Source of the DNA: Epilithonimonas xixisoli
GTDB lineage: Bacteria > Bacteroidota > Bacteroidia > Flavobacteriales > Weeksellaceae
Reading direction: 5' to 3'
Length of the DNA stretch: 64,000 nt
NCBI RefSeq assembly: GCF_004365655.1
Contig: NZ_SOEO01000001.1
Coordinates: forward strand, 1,054,001 to 1,118,000
Part shown: one piece after another, positions 9,819-18,294 of the stretch
How the letters are laid out: each line of letters starts with the position of its first letter
Numbering within the stretch: position 1 is the stretch's first letter
Program-made: the position numbers and the translations under genes
Notes under the pieces: model-generated
What the model saw: only the letters and a program-made list of their open reading frames with translations
Database searches by the model: none
What the model was told of the DNA's origin: nothing

Positions 9819-12200
9819 ATGAAACAGATATTCTTCATCATTCTCCTTTTGAGTTTCCAATTTTCGGAAGCGCAAGAAAATCAAAAATATCAAAAAATAT
9901 CATATTTCCAACTTCAGGATGTTCAGCTCTTGGACAGTGATTTTAAAAACGCAATGAACCTGGACAAAAGTTACATTCTTTCACTCAATCCAGATCGATT
10001 GTTATCACCTTATCTCAAAGAAGCAGGATTGATTTCCAAAGCTTCCAACTATCCAAATTGGGAAAGTACTGGCTTAGACGGACACATCGGAGGTCATTAT
10101 CTATCGGCATTATCTCTGATGTATGCGTCAACAGGCGATTCTAAAATCAAGGAAAAATTAGATTATGTGATAGATGAACTGGAAAGATGTCAGAATGCGT
10201 CGGGAAATGGCTACATCTCAGGAGTTCCTAATGGAAAAGCAATCTGGAAAGAAATCTCCGAAGGCAATATCCGTTCTTCTCTTTTTGGGCTTAATGACCG
10301 TTGGGTTCCTTTGTATAATATTCACAAAATTTATTCTGGTTTGCGCGATGCATATTGGTACACAGACAGCAAGAAAGCCAAAAAAATGCTCATCAAACTG
10401 ACAGATTGGATGATTGCTACCACTTCAAAATTATCCAGAAATCAAATCCAAACTTTGCTCATCAGCGAACACGGCGGTTTGAACGAAGTTTTTGCTGATG
10501 TTTACAACATAACTGGCGATAAAAAGTATATTAAATTAGCCAAAGATTTTTCACAAGACACAGTTCTTGATCCGCTTCTGGAAAAGAAAGATGTCTTGAC
10601 AGGAATGCACGCCAACACCCAAATTCCTAAAGTGATTGGGTTCAAGAGAATTGCTGATATTACCAATGATCAAAACTGGAATCAGGCGACAGATTTGTTC
10701 TGGCAAAATGTGGTTCACAAAAGATCCGTTGCTATTGGAGGAAACAGCGTGAGTGAACATTTCAATCCTATTACAGATTTTAGTGGAATGATGAAAAGTG
10801 TAGAAGGTCCGGAAACCTGCAATACGTACAATATGCTGAAACTTTCCAAAGATCTTTTTGCGACTTCTGGTTCGTCATCCTATATGGATTATTATGAAAA
10901 AGCGCTTTACAATCATATTTTATCGACTCAGCATGATGAGAAAGGCGGTTTTGTATATTTTACGCCAATGCGTCCGGGTCATTACAGAGTTTATTCCCAG
11001 CCGGAAACCAGTTTTTGGTGTTGCGTAGGTTCTGGTTTGGAGAACCACGGGAAATATGGAGAATTGATCTTTGCTCATACGGAAAAAGATCTTTTGGTCA
11101 ATCTTTTTATTCCTTCAAAACTTAATTGGAAAGAGAAAAATGTAACCGTTACCCAAATCAATCATTTTCCAGAATCTTCTGAAACCAAACTGATTTTCAA
11201 TTTAAAAAACAAATCAAAATTTAATTTGAAACTAAGAATTCCAGAATGGACAAACAGTTCTGAAGTCAAAATTTTAATTAATAATAAAGAATATCCAATT
11301 AATAAAGACCAAGACGGCTATTCTAATATCAATAGAACTTGGAAAAATGGCGATGTTGTGGTAATGCAATTGCCGATGCATCTTTCAGCAGAACAACTTC
11401 CTGATGGTTCAGATTATTATGCTTTCAAATATGGACCGATTGTTTTAGCTGCAAAATATGGAACCGAAAATCAAAAGGGATTGTTTGCGGATGACAGTAG
11501 AGGCGGACATATTGCGCACGGAATTCAGATTCCACTTAATGATATTCCGGTGATTGTCGGGAAATCTTCATCTGTTTTGGAACATATCAAAAAAGAAAAT
11601 ACGCAAGGTTTAAAGTTTAAATTGGATGGACTTTATCCAAAAGATAAATTCAAAGATGGATTGGAATTAGTTCCTTTTAATCGTATTCAAGCAGAAAGAT
11701 ATATCATTTATTGGCCTCAAGCCGATGAAGATAAAATTGAGGAATTAATGACTTTAAAAACTAAAGAAGAGCAGGAACTTAGAAAGTTGGAAAGTATTAC
11801 CGAAGACAAGATTGCATTGGGAGAGCAACAGCCGGAGTCCGATCATTTTTTCAAAAGTCAGGAATCGTCTGCTGGTTATTTTGAAGACCGTCATTTCCGT
11901 GATGCCAAAGGCTGGTTCAGTTACGAGATGAGAAACAAAAACAAACAAGCTAAATATCTTTATCTGGCTTATTTTGATACAAATAAAAACCGTGTTTTGA
12001 ATATTGATGTTAATGGAAAGAATGTGGTTTCTAGAACTTTGGAAGGTGCTTTTGGCACCAAAATTCAACAATTAATTTTAGAAATTCCTCAATCAGAATT
12101 TAATATTGAAAAACTAACGGTTACAATAAAAGCAAAAAATGAAAAGAATACAGCCAAAATCATAGAATTGCGTTTACTGAATCAAAGCTTTAATCCGTAA
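9819..12200 (+). CDS. GH127 beta-L-arabinofuranosidase (DUF1680)
   Basis: The 793-residue exported protein has a signal peptide (residues 1-18, cleaved near SEAQ) and the GH127/DUF1680 (alpha/alpha)6-barrel with C-terminal beta-sandwich domains. The zinc-thiolate catalytic set known from Bifidobacterium HypBA1 is complete: acid/base Glu313 (SEHF), metal ligands Glu332 and Cys334 (GPETCNTYNML) and the adjacent Cys401/Cys402 (FWCCVGSGLENHGKYGE), one of which is the nucleophile. It releases beta-linked L-arabinofuranose, presumably in the periplasm, for the araBDA pathway. It is longer than HypBA1 (658 residues) because of an extra C-terminal beta domain of about 130 residues (about 650-790). 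The gene diverges from araR and is followed by pentose phosphate genes. Confidence 0.93.
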   Translation: MKQIFFIILLLSFQFSEAQENQKYQKISYFQLQDVQLLDSDFKNAMNLDKSYILSLNPDRLLSPYLKEAGLISKASNYPNWESTGLDGHIGGHYLSALSLMYASTGDSKIKEKLDYVIDELERCQNASGNGYISGVPNGKAIWKEISEGNIRSSLFGLNDRWVPLYNIHKIYSGLRDAYWYTDSKKAKKMLIKLTDWMIATTSKLSRNQIQTLLISEHGGLNEVFADVYNITGDKKYIKLAKDFSQDTVLDPLLEKKDVLTGMHANTQIPKVIGFKRIADITNDQNWNQATDLFWQNVVHKRSVAIGGNSVSEHFNPITDFSGMMKSVEGPETCNTYNMLKLSKDLFATSGSSSYMDYYEKALYNHILSTQHDEKGGFVYFTPMRPGHYRVYSQPETSFWCCVGSGLENHGKYGELIFAHTEKDLLVNLFIPSKLNWKEKNVTVTQINHFPESSETKLIFNLKNKSKFNLKLRIPEWTNSSEVKILINNKEYPINKDQDGYSNINRTWKNGDVVVMQLPMHLSAEQLPDGSDYYAFKYGPIVLAAKYGTENQKGLFADDSRGGHIAHGIQIPLNDIPVIVGKSSSVLEHIKKENTQGLKFKLDGLYPKDKFKDGLELVPFNRIQAERYIIYWPQADEDKIEELMTLKTKEEQELRKLESITEDKIALGEQQPESDHFFKSQESSAGYFEDRHFRDAKGWFSYEMRNKNKQAKYLYLAYFDTNKNRVLNIDVNGKNVVSRTLEGAFGTKIQQLILEIPQSEFNIEKLTVTIKAKNEKNTAKIIELRLLNQSFNP

Positions 12201-12243
12201 TATTTTCTTGAATTTAAATAAAATAATTGTAAATATAACAAAA

Positions 12244-12264
12244 TAAGTGTAATTTTAACACTTA
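12244..12264. promoter_or_regulatory. Candidate operator palindrome upstream of the transaldolase gene
   Basis: A perfect 7-bp inverted repeat, TAAGTGT at 12244-12250 and ACACTTA at 12258-12264, with a 7-base spacer, ends 21 bases before the transaldolase start codon. It may be an operator or part of a promoter for the transaldolase-transketolase genes. It is unlike the palindrome near araR, so a shared regulator is not shown. Confidence 0.35.
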
Positions 12265-12285
12265 CAAAACTTAAACTAAATCTTT

Positions 12286-12939
12286 ATGAAATTTTTCATC
12301 GACACTGCCAATTTAGAGCAGATAAGAGAAGCAAATGACTTAGGAATTCTAGACGGTGTAACAACCAATCCATCATTGATGGCAAAAGAAGGCATCAGCG
12401 GAAACGAAGCTATTCTTAAGCATTACAAAGACATTTGCGACATTGTAGATGGAGACATCTCTTAAGAAGTTCTTTCTACAACTTACGAAGAAATGATTGC
12501 AGAAGGAGAAGTTCTTGCTGCCATTCATCCCAATATTGTGGTGAAAATCCCAATGATAAAAGACGGTGTAAAAGCCTTAAAATATTTTTCTAATAAAGGA
12601 ATTAAGACCAATTGTACTTTGATTTTCTCTGCTGGACAAGCTCTTTTGGCAGCGAAAGCCGGAGCAACTTACGTTTCTCCATTTTTAGGAAGATTAGATG
12701 ATATCTCCACAGATAGTTTAAATTTGATTGAAGAAATCAGAGTGATCTTTGATAATTATGGTTTCGAAACTGAGATTCTAGCAGCGTCAGTTCGCCACGC
12801 GATGCATATTATCAATTGTGCAAAAATTGGAGCAGATGTTGTGACTTGCCCTATCCAACCGATCTTATCTTTACTTAAACATCCTTTGACAGATAGTGGA
12901 TTGGAGCAGTTCATCAAAGATTCACAAAAAATGCAATAA
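12286..12939 (+). pseudogene. Transaldolase / fructose-6-phosphate aldolase family, interrupted by in-frame TAA
   Basis: Translated through the stop, this is one colinear protein of 217 codons of the short transaldolase (TalC/FSA) family. It starts [13 protein letters not shown] and ends in FIKDSQKMQ. Codon 60 is TAA (12463-12465), within GDIS[14 protein letters not shown], where relatives have a residue such as Ala. No frameshift accompanies it. The catalytic lysine region ([10 protein letters not shown]) and the conserved [26 protein letters not shown] stretch (given here by its first and last residues in positions about 105-130) lie after the stop. The ATG at 12493 could restart translation, but would lose the first beta strand with its active-site Asp6. 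Either a recent loss, a suppressed stop or a base-call error. Next gene tktN starts 6 bases on. Confidence 0.85.
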
Positions 12940-12945
12940 TCGATT

Positions 12946-13794
12946 ATGGCTCACGATATTTCAAAACTTCAAAGTATCGCTTCTCAGGTGAGGAGAGATA
13001 TTGTAAGAATGGTTCACGCTTGTCAATCCGGACATCCTGGTGGTTCGCTGGGTTGTACAGATTTTTTGGTTGCATTGTATTTTGATGCAATGAAACGTAA
13101 AGAAGGCTTCGATATGAAAGCTAAAGGAGAAGATGCTTTTTATCTTTCTAATGGACATATTTCGCCTGTTTTTTACAGTGTTTTAGCGCACGCTGGTTAT
13201 TTTGACAAATCAGAATTAGCCACTTTCAGAAAATTAAATTCCAGATTACAAGGACATCCAACCACGCACGAAGGTTTGCCTGGAATCCGTATTGCTTCTG
13301 GCTCTTTGGGACAAGGTTTATCTGTTGCGATTGGTCACGCCATCGGTAAAAAATTAGACAAAGATGAGAACCTAGTTTTCAGTCTTCACGGTGATGGTGA
13401 ATTGCAGGAAGGACAAAACTGGGAAGCGATAATGTACGCCTCTCACAACAAGGTTGATAATTTGATTGCAACTGTAGATTACAACGGACAACAAATCGAT
13501 GGACCAACTTCAAAAGTCCTTTCTTTAGGTAGTCTTAAAACAAAATTCGAAGCCTTCGACTGGAAAGTTCTGGAAGTAGAAAATGGAAATGATTTGGAAG
13601 AAATTCTTAAAGTTCTAGACGAAGCAAAATCTCTAACCGGAAAAGGACAACCAATCTGTATTTTGCTAAAAACCGGAATGGGTCACGGCGTAGATTATAT
13701 GATGGGAACGCACGCTTGGCACGGAAAAGCGCCTAATGATGAGCAACTGCAAAAAGCATTAGACCAATTAGAAGAAACTTTGGGTGATTACTAA
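12946..13794 (+). CDS. Transketolase, N-terminal (thiamine diphosphate-binding) subunit
   Basis: Half of a split transketolase, which moves two-carbon units in the non-oxidative pentose phosphate pathway. The 282-residue subunit carries the N-terminal ThDP/pyrophosphate domain: HPGGSLGCTDFLVALYF near residue 29, GSLGQGLSVAIGHAIG near 123, and the metal-binding GDGELQEGQNWEAIMYASHN motif near 147. It pairs with the downstream gene that supplies the pyrimidine-binding and C-terminal domains. It starts 6 bases after the transaldolase frame and ends just before the second subunit, so all three are co-transcribed. It links the arabinose pathway, through xylulose 5-phosphate, to glycolysis. Confidence 0.95.
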   Translation: MAHDISKLQSIASQVRRDIVRMVHACQSGHPGGSLGCTDFLVALYFDAMKRKEGFDMKAKGEDAFYLSNGHISPVFYSVLAHAGYFDKSELATFRKLNSRLQGHPTTHEGLPGIRIASGSLGQGLSVAIGHAIGKKLDKDENLVFSLHGDGELQEGQNWEAIMYASHNKVDNLIATVDYNGQQIDGPTSKVLSLGSLKTKFEAFDWKVLEVENGNDLEEILKVLDEAKSLTGKGQPICILLKTGMGHGVDYMMGTHAWHGKAPNDEQLQKALDQLEETLGDY

Positions 13795-13806
13795 AATTTG
13801 AATCAA

Positions 13807-14760
13807 ATGAAAAAATATACATACACAGAAAGTAAAGACACCAGAAGTGGATTTGGAGCTGGATTGGCAGAATTGGCGGATAAAAATCCAGACGTTGTGG
13901 CACTTTGCGCAGACCTTATCGGTTCTTTGAAAATGGAGAAATTCATCGAAAAAGCACCTGAAAGATTTTTCCAAATCGGAATTGCAGAAGCGAATATGAT
14001 TGGCATCGCTGCAGGTTTGGCGATCGAAGGTAAAATTCCATTTACAGGAACCTTTGCTAATTTCTCGACTGGTAGAGTTTATGACCAGATTCGTCAATCC
14101 GTAGCTTATTCTGATAAGAATGTGAAAATCTGTGCTTCCCACGCAGGATTGACTTTGGGAGAAGATGGTGCAACTCATCAGATTTTGGAAGATATTGGAT
14201 TAATGAAAATGCTTCCGGGAATGACGGTGATCAATACTTGCGATTACAATCAGACCAAAGCAGCAACCATTGCGATTGCAGATTATGAAGGACCAGTTTA
14301 TCTGAGATTTGGAAGACCTGTAATTCCTGTTTTCACAGATGAAAATCAAACATTCGAAATCGGAAAAGCTTGGATGGTAAACGAAGGAAAAGATGTGACA
14401 ATCGTTGCAACCGGACATTTGGTTTGGGAAGCCATCAAAGCGGGCGAAATATTAGAAGAGTTGGGAATTGATGCAGAAATTATTAATATTCATACCATCA
14501 AACCTTTGGATTCTGAAGCGATTTTAAAATCAATCAAAAAAACTGGTTGCATTGTAACGGCGGAAGAACACAACAGATTGGGCGGACTTGGCGACAGTGT
14601 TGCACAGGTTTTGACAACCGAATATTATGTTCCTCAGGAATATGTTGCGGTAAATGATAGCTTCGGTGAAAGCGGAACACCTTCAGAATTAATGGAAAAA
14701 TACGGACTGAATGCTGAATCCATTGTGGAAGCTGTAAAAAAAGTTTTGAAAAGAAAATAG
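13807..14760 (+). CDS. Transketolase, C-terminal subunit
   Basis: Second half of the split transketolase. The frame is open from a TTG at 13798, but the ATG at 13807 gives the natural N-terminus MKKYTYTESKDTRSGFG and 317 residues. The pyrimidine-binding domain contains RFFQIGIAEANMIGIAAGLA with the conserved Glu that activates ThDP, and the C-terminal transketolase domain contains TAEEHNRLGGLGDSVAQV. It follows the first subunit after 12 bases and is followed by a hairpin terminator at 14789-14822, closing the operon. Confidence 0.95.
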   Translation: MKKYTYTESKDTRSGFGAGLAELADKNPDVVALCADLIGSLKMEKFIEKAPERFFQIGIAEANMIGIAAGLAIEGKIPFTGTFANFSTGRVYDQIRQSVAYSDKNVKICASHAGLTLGEDGATHQILEDIGLMKMLPGMTVINTCDYNQTKAATIAIADYEGPVYLRFGRPVIPVFTDENQTFEIGKAWMVNEGKDVTIVATGHLVWEAIKAGEILEELGIDAEIINIHTIKPLDSEAILKSIKKTGCIVTAEEHNRLGGLGDSVAQVLTTEYYVPQEYVAVNDSFGESGTPSELMEKYGLNAESIVEAVKKVLKRK

Positions 14761-14788
14761 AATTTCAGTATTTATTTTAATGATTTAA

Positions 14789-14822
14789 AACCGCAACTAT
14801 TTGATTGAGTTGCGGTTTTTGT
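14789..14822 (+). terminator. Rho-independent terminator after the transketolase genes
   Basis: A 10-bp GC-containing stem (14789-14798 with 14808-14817; AACCGCAACT arm) around a 9-base loop, followed by a T-run. Confidence 0.9.
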
Positions 14823-15015
14823 TTTTTCAATCAAGTGAAATTCTAAAAAAAATCAGTTGTTATGAGTCAAATCATATTCTAAGCTTATCTAAGTCAGTAG
14901 CTTTGAGTCAATACTTTCAAAAAGAAGTGCTTGTCTATAATTGACAATCACTTTGTAATAGTCTCAGAACGAATCAGGTTCTTTTTATCAATTAATAATT
15001 TAAAATAAAGAAACG

Positions 15016-15522
15016 ATGGAACTTCTAAAAGCAGTACTAGACAAGATTAGCTATAATCTTAGGGAAAGAAATGAAACGATTTCCGTGGCAGAAAGTGTAA
15101 CTTCTGGATTTCTGCAGTTGGCTTTTTCTCAGATGCCTGGTGCAGAAAAGTTTTTCAAAGGTGGAATCACCGCTTACACGCTGGAGCAAAAAGTGAAACA
15201 TTTCAACATCGACTATGACAAAGCCCGGGCGGCAAATTGTGTCTCACGGGAGATTTGTGAAGCGATGTCTCAAAATGTAGCCTTGATTTTTGATACCGAT
15301 TGGTCGATTGCTACCACAGGTTACGCGACCCCAGTTCCAGAATCGGACAATGAAATTTTTGCATATTACAGCATCGCTTATCGAGGAACGATTATTCGGA
15401 GTGATAAAATCGAACTTCACCACCTCACCAAACCGATGGATGCCCAACATTATTTTATGGATTATATTTTGGGTTGCCTTCGTTGCGAGGTTAAAAGAAA
15501 TCATTCTACCATTTCAATTTAA
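15016..15522 (+). CDS. CinA C-terminal domain protein (PncC/nicotinamide-nucleotide amidase family)
   Basis: A stand-alone CinA C-terminal domain of 168 residues. The family includes nicotinamide mononucleotide deamidase (PncC), which recycles NMN to nicotinate mononucleotide. Conserved features seen are AESVTSGFLQLAFSQMPGAE near residue 25 (family ESxTGG, here with Ser replacing the first Gly), FKGGITAYTLEQKVKHF and the central WSIATTGYATP motif. The change in the first motif leaves catalytic activity open. It stands alone between a terminator and an AT-rich spacer. Stand-alone members with a slightly altered motif are common in this group, so a role outside NMN recycling is possible. Confidence 0.8.
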   Translation: MELLKAVLDKISYNLRERNETISVAESVTSGFLQLAFSQMPGAEKFFKGGITAYTLEQKVKHFNIDYDKARAANCVSREICEAMSQNVALIFDTDWSIATTGYATPVPESDNEIFAYYSIAYRGTIIRSDKIELHHLTKPMDAQHYFMDYILGCLRCEVKRNHSTISI

Positions 15523-15587
15523 AATAAAGTTGAGCTGATTCTAATATTTTAATTTTTCAAATTGATTATTCTTATTTGAATTTTATA

Positions 15588-15618
15588 AGAAGTTATTTTA
15601 TTATAACTTCTATTATTT
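15588..15618. terminator. Possible terminator after the CinA-like gene
   Basis: A 9-bp stem (15588-15596 with 15603-15611, AGAAGTTAT arm) with a 6-base loop and following T-rich bases. It is A/T-rich, so it is weaker than other hairpins in the window. The rest of 15523-15748 is over 85% A/T with no reading frame. Confidence 0.45.
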
Positions 15619-15748
15619 TGTGTCTAAAATTTAGTACAAATAATTATTAATAATATAATATATTTATTTTATTGTTAATTTATTTTGGCTTAATAGTTGT
15701 AAATATTGTTTTAATCACATTTATTAATTATTAAAATAAATAAAAATT

Positions 15749-16321
15749 ATGGCAACTACAAAAACAAGTACAGCTGCAAAGAAAACAACAGCTTCATCAA
15801 GCAAAGCAAACTCCAAAACACCTGCTAAAAAGGACGCAGCCAAAGACCTGAATGATCTGTTTGAAGATAGTTTGAAAGACATCTATTGGGCAGAAAAAGC
15901 ATTGGTAAAAGCTTTACCAAAAATGATGAAAAACGCGACCAACGAAAAACTCAAAACCGCCATAGAAAACCATTTGGCAGAAACCAAAATCCACGTTACG
16001 AGATTGGAAGAATGTTTTGAAGCGATTGGAAAAAAAGCGCAAGCCAAAAAATGCGATGCGATGCAAGGATTATTGGACGAGGGAGAAAGCATTATAGAAG
16101 AAACCAAACCGGGAAGTGTACGCGATGCCGGCATTATTGCGGCAGCTCAAAAAGTCGAGCATTACGAGATTGCGACTTACGGAACTTTGGCAGCATTTGC
16201 TAAAATTCTGAAAGAAAGTAAAGCTTTGAAAAATCTTCTCAAAACGCTGGAAGAAGAAAGAAACTGCGACGAATTGCTGACAAGTCTAGCAGATGTGAAT
16301 CTCAATTCGAAAGCAAAATAA
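15749..16321 (+). CDS. DUF892 (YciF-like) ferritin-like protein
   Basis: A cytoplasmic four-helix-bundle protein of 190 residues. After a Lys/Ala/Thr-rich, probably disordered N-terminus (residues 1-32), the DUF892 domain starts with LNDLFEDSLKDIYWAEKALVKALPKM and contains carboxylates and histidines spaced as in ferritin-like di-iron proteins (ETKIHVTRLEECF, QKVEHYEIATYGTL). Relatives such as E. coli YciE/YciF are stress-induced and of uncertain function. The lysine-rich tail is unusual beside E. coli YciF and might bind nucleic acid (inference). It is a single-gene unit ended by a strong terminator. Confidence 0.88.
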   Translation: MATTKTSTAAKKTTASSSKANSKTPAKKDAAKDLNDLFEDSLKDIYWAEKALVKALPKMMKNATNEKLKTAIENHLAETKIHVTRLEECFEAIGKKAQAKKCDAMQGLLDEGESIIEETKPGSVRDAGIIAAAQKVEHYEIATYGTLAAFAKILKESKALKNLLKTLEEERNCDELLTSLADVNLNSKAK

Positions 16322-16324
16322 TCA

Positions 16325-16357
16325 AAAAAAGAGAGCCAAATCATAGCTCTCTTTTTT
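16325..16357 (+). terminator. Rho-independent terminator after DUF892 gene
   Basis: A 12-bp stem (16325-16336 with 16346-16357) containing GAGAGC/GCTCTC, a 9-base loop and a T-run. Confidence 0.92.
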
Positions 16358-16439
16358 ATTTCAATTATCGCAAACACTATGACTGAAGTCATAATCTAAA
16401 ATCAACTTTGCATTATATATTTGGATTCTGGAAGAAATT

Positions 16440-16610
16440 ATGGGAAAATTTTTACATTTATTTTTAATCTGCTTATTTATGAGTTGTTCGGAAAAGCAGA
16501 AAACATCTGAATCTGATAAAAATAAATCCTCAAATAAAAAAGATAGTCTTGTAAAACATAAGCGATTGTTCAAAATTCGCAGAAATACTAATTTCAATTT
16601 TCCCTTGTAA
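16440..16610 (+). CDS. Small putative lipoprotein, 56 residues
   Basis: An ATG at 16440 opens a 56-codon frame ending with TAA at 16608. The product begins MGKFLHLFLICLFMSC, a short hydrophobic signal ending in a textbook lipobox (LFMSC), followed by a Ser/Lys/Glu-rich linker and a basic tail (KHKRLFKIRRN). Lipoprotein signals rarely arise by chance in such a short frame, which is the main support. It ends two bases before the convergent crtYcd stop codon and follows a terminator, so it must have its own promoter. No family is recognised. Confidence 0.55.
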   Translation: MGKFLHLFLICLFMSCSEKQKTSESDKNKSSNKKDSLVKHKRLFKIRRNTNFNFPL

Positions 16611-16612
16611 AT

Positions 16613-17317
16613 TCAAAGTTTTTCGGCTTCGATTTCCTCTTTTTTGAATCGATAAAAGAAAAACAAATTCCAAAGAATCATCTCATAGCCGTAAAAGAAA
16701 TCTTCAATTGGAATCGTCAGCATTCTGAAACCAATGTGATTTTCGGGATTGTAATTCACGATAGGAGAGTCCAGACCTGTTCCGGTAAGGATTCCATTAA
16801 CTAAGAAAAATCCAGGTGTCAATATCAAATAAATGAAAGATGCTTTCCCAATCCAATTGATTTTTAAAACGAAATACAAAATTAACAAGCTAATTGAAGT
16901 TGATAGGAAAGTGACAAATGTGTAAATTCTATCGTGATAATATAGTGCAATTCCCAGAAATAAGATGGATGAAATCACAACGAAAATCTTTTCAGATTCT
17001 GGTTTCCAATCGAGTTTGAAAAATTTATCAAGACAGAAATAAGTGAAAACACAGGAAAAGGGAATACAAATGAAAAATAATATTTCTTCGATTGGCAATT
17101 CCGAAATTTTAAAGCCAATTAAATATCGATAATTAAACCACCAAACACCATTTTTTGTAAACCAAACATCCCAAAGAATAAACACCAAACCGACTAAAAG
17201 CGAAGCTTTGATAAAAGCACCAAAGTGTCTGTTGAACTTAATCTTCGGATGAAAAGAAAAAATAAAACAGATGATTACTGTAAAGAAATTAATTAGCAAA
17301 TAGGTGTATTGAATCAT
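16613..17317 (-). CDS. crtYcd: Lycopene beta-cyclase, CrtYc-CrtYd fused membrane type
   Basis: Converts lycopene to beta-carotene at the membrane. The 234-residue protein has about seven membrane segments and two copies of the lycopene-cyclase domain, each with the conserved acidic motif: PIEEILFFICIPF around residue 75 and IPIEDFFYGYEMILWN around 205. This is the heterodimer-derived fused cyclase found in archaea, actinobacteria and flavobacteria, not the CrtY flavoprotein. It is the last gene of the leftward carotenoid operon, and its start overlaps the crtZ stop (ATGA). No terminator hairpin follows. Confidence 0.9.
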   Translation of the reverse strand: MIQYTYLLINFFTVIICFIFSFHPKIKFNRHFGAFIKASLLVGLVFILWDVWFTKNGVWWFNYRYLIGFKISELPIEEILFFICIPFSCVFTYFCLDKFFKLDWKPESEKIFVVISSILFLGIALYYHDRIYTFVTFLSTSISLLILYFVLKINWIGKASFIYLILTPGFFLVNGILTGTGLDSPIVNYNPENHIGFRMLTIPIEDFFYGYEMILWNLFFFYRFKKEEIEAEKL

Positions 17318-17775
17318 CAGGCTTTATCTTTATTAAAGTACATTTTGAAATATTTGAATGGCACCCAAAGAAATCCAAAACATTCGCCATCTTCTTTGTT
17401 GATATGTTTGTGATGTTGTTTGTGAGCCCGTCTGATTGCCAATAAATAAGGGTTTTTCGTATCCTTCAAAAACTTCACGCGTTGATGAATGAAAATATCG
17501 TGGACAAAAAAATACGACATTCCATAAAGTGTAATTCCAATTCCGATGTAAAACCAAACATCAAAATCGTTCATTGTTCCAATGTACATCAATGCAATTG
17601 CAGGAATCGCAAAAATAACAAAGAAGTAATCATTTTTTTCTAATGGCGGATCACTGCTATGATCGTGATGATCGCGGTGAAGTGACCATAAAAATCCGTG
17701 CATCACGTACTTGTGAACGACCCACGTAAAGCCTTCCATCAGGAAAAAAGTTATTAAAATTATCAAGAAATTCAT
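17317..17775 (-). CDS. crtZ: Beta-carotene hydroxylase
   Basis: Membrane di-iron hydroxylase that adds 3-hydroxyl groups to beta-carotene, giving zeaxanthin. The 152-residue protein shows the full set of histidine boxes of the fatty-acid-hydroxylase superfamily: HKYVMHG, HRDHHDHS, HDIFIHQR and RRAHKQHHKH, with three hydrophobic segments between them. Start and stop codons overlap both neighbours (TAATG upstream, ATGA downstream), so it is translationally coupled within the carotenoid operon. Confidence 0.95.
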   Translation of the reverse strand: MNFLIILITFFLMEGFTWVVHKYVMHGFLWSLHRDHHDHSSDPPLEKNDYFFVIFAIPAIALMYIGTMNDFDVWFYIGIGITLYGMSYFFVHDIFIHQRVKFLKDTKNPYLLAIRRAHKQHHKHINKEDGECFGFLWVPFKYFKMYFNKDKA

Positions 17776-18245
17776 TATTCTTTTCTTTTGTTGTTGAACA
17801 TCACTTCCAAGACTTCGTGTCGGAAATCAAAGATACTTTTAAGCTTGCTTTTCACAAAAAGTTGGTGTGCTATTTCGCCAAAAAATCCCATCGGAATTTC
17901 GTAGCTTACGGTATCTTTTATCAAAACACCATTTTCATTGGGGATAAATTCGTGGTAATGATTCCACAATTTGTAAGGTCCTTTTTGCTGAAAATCGGTA
18001 AAACTTCTTTGGAAATCCACTTGTGTGATTTGCGTTTGCCATTTCATAGGAATTTTAAAAACAGGTGAAACCGTGTAATCTATCAGCATTCCTTTGTAAA
18101 TTTCGTCGTTTTCCAATTTTGTCAACACGGTGAAATTCATATCTTTCGGCGTGATGACGGCTAAATTGTTGGCGGATGAGAAGAATTTCCAAGCCGTTTC
18201 TATATCGCAGTTGAGTTGTTGCTCTCTATAAAGTCTGTGTACCAT
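17775..18245 (-). CDS. SRPBCC (START-like) protein of the carotenoid operon
   Basis: A 156-residue protein of the SRPBCC ligand-binding fold, starting at the ATG at 18245 (MVHRLYREQQLNCDIETAW); the open frame begins two codons earlier at a TTG. The fold has a deep hydrophobic cavity. Typical features are the N-terminal WKFFSSANNLAVITP and the C-terminal helix HQLFVKSKLKSIFDFRHEVL. Flavobacterial zeaxanthin clusters often carry such a gene between crtB and crtZ, yet its role is not established; a carotenoid or precursor binding/chaperone role is inference. Its stop overlaps the crtZ start. crtB ends 49 bases upstream. Confidence 0.82.
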   Translation of the reverse strand: MVHRLYREQQLNCDIETAWKFFSSANNLAVITPKDMNFTVLTKLENDEIYKGMLIDYTVSPVFKIPMKWQTQITQVDFQRSFTDFQQKGPYKLWNHYHEFIPNENGVLIKDTVSYEIPMGFFGEIAHQLFVKSKLKSIFDFRHEVLEVMFNNKRKE

Positions 18246-18294
18246 TTTCAATTTTTAGATTTATTTCAATTTCATTTTACAGATCTATAGAAAT

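Noticed and set aside
12493-12939. A separate 148-residue gene starting at ATG 12493
   Set aside because: It is colinear with the 3' two-thirds of a transaldolase whose first 59 codons lie in frame just upstream of the TAA. It is treated as part of one interrupted gene.
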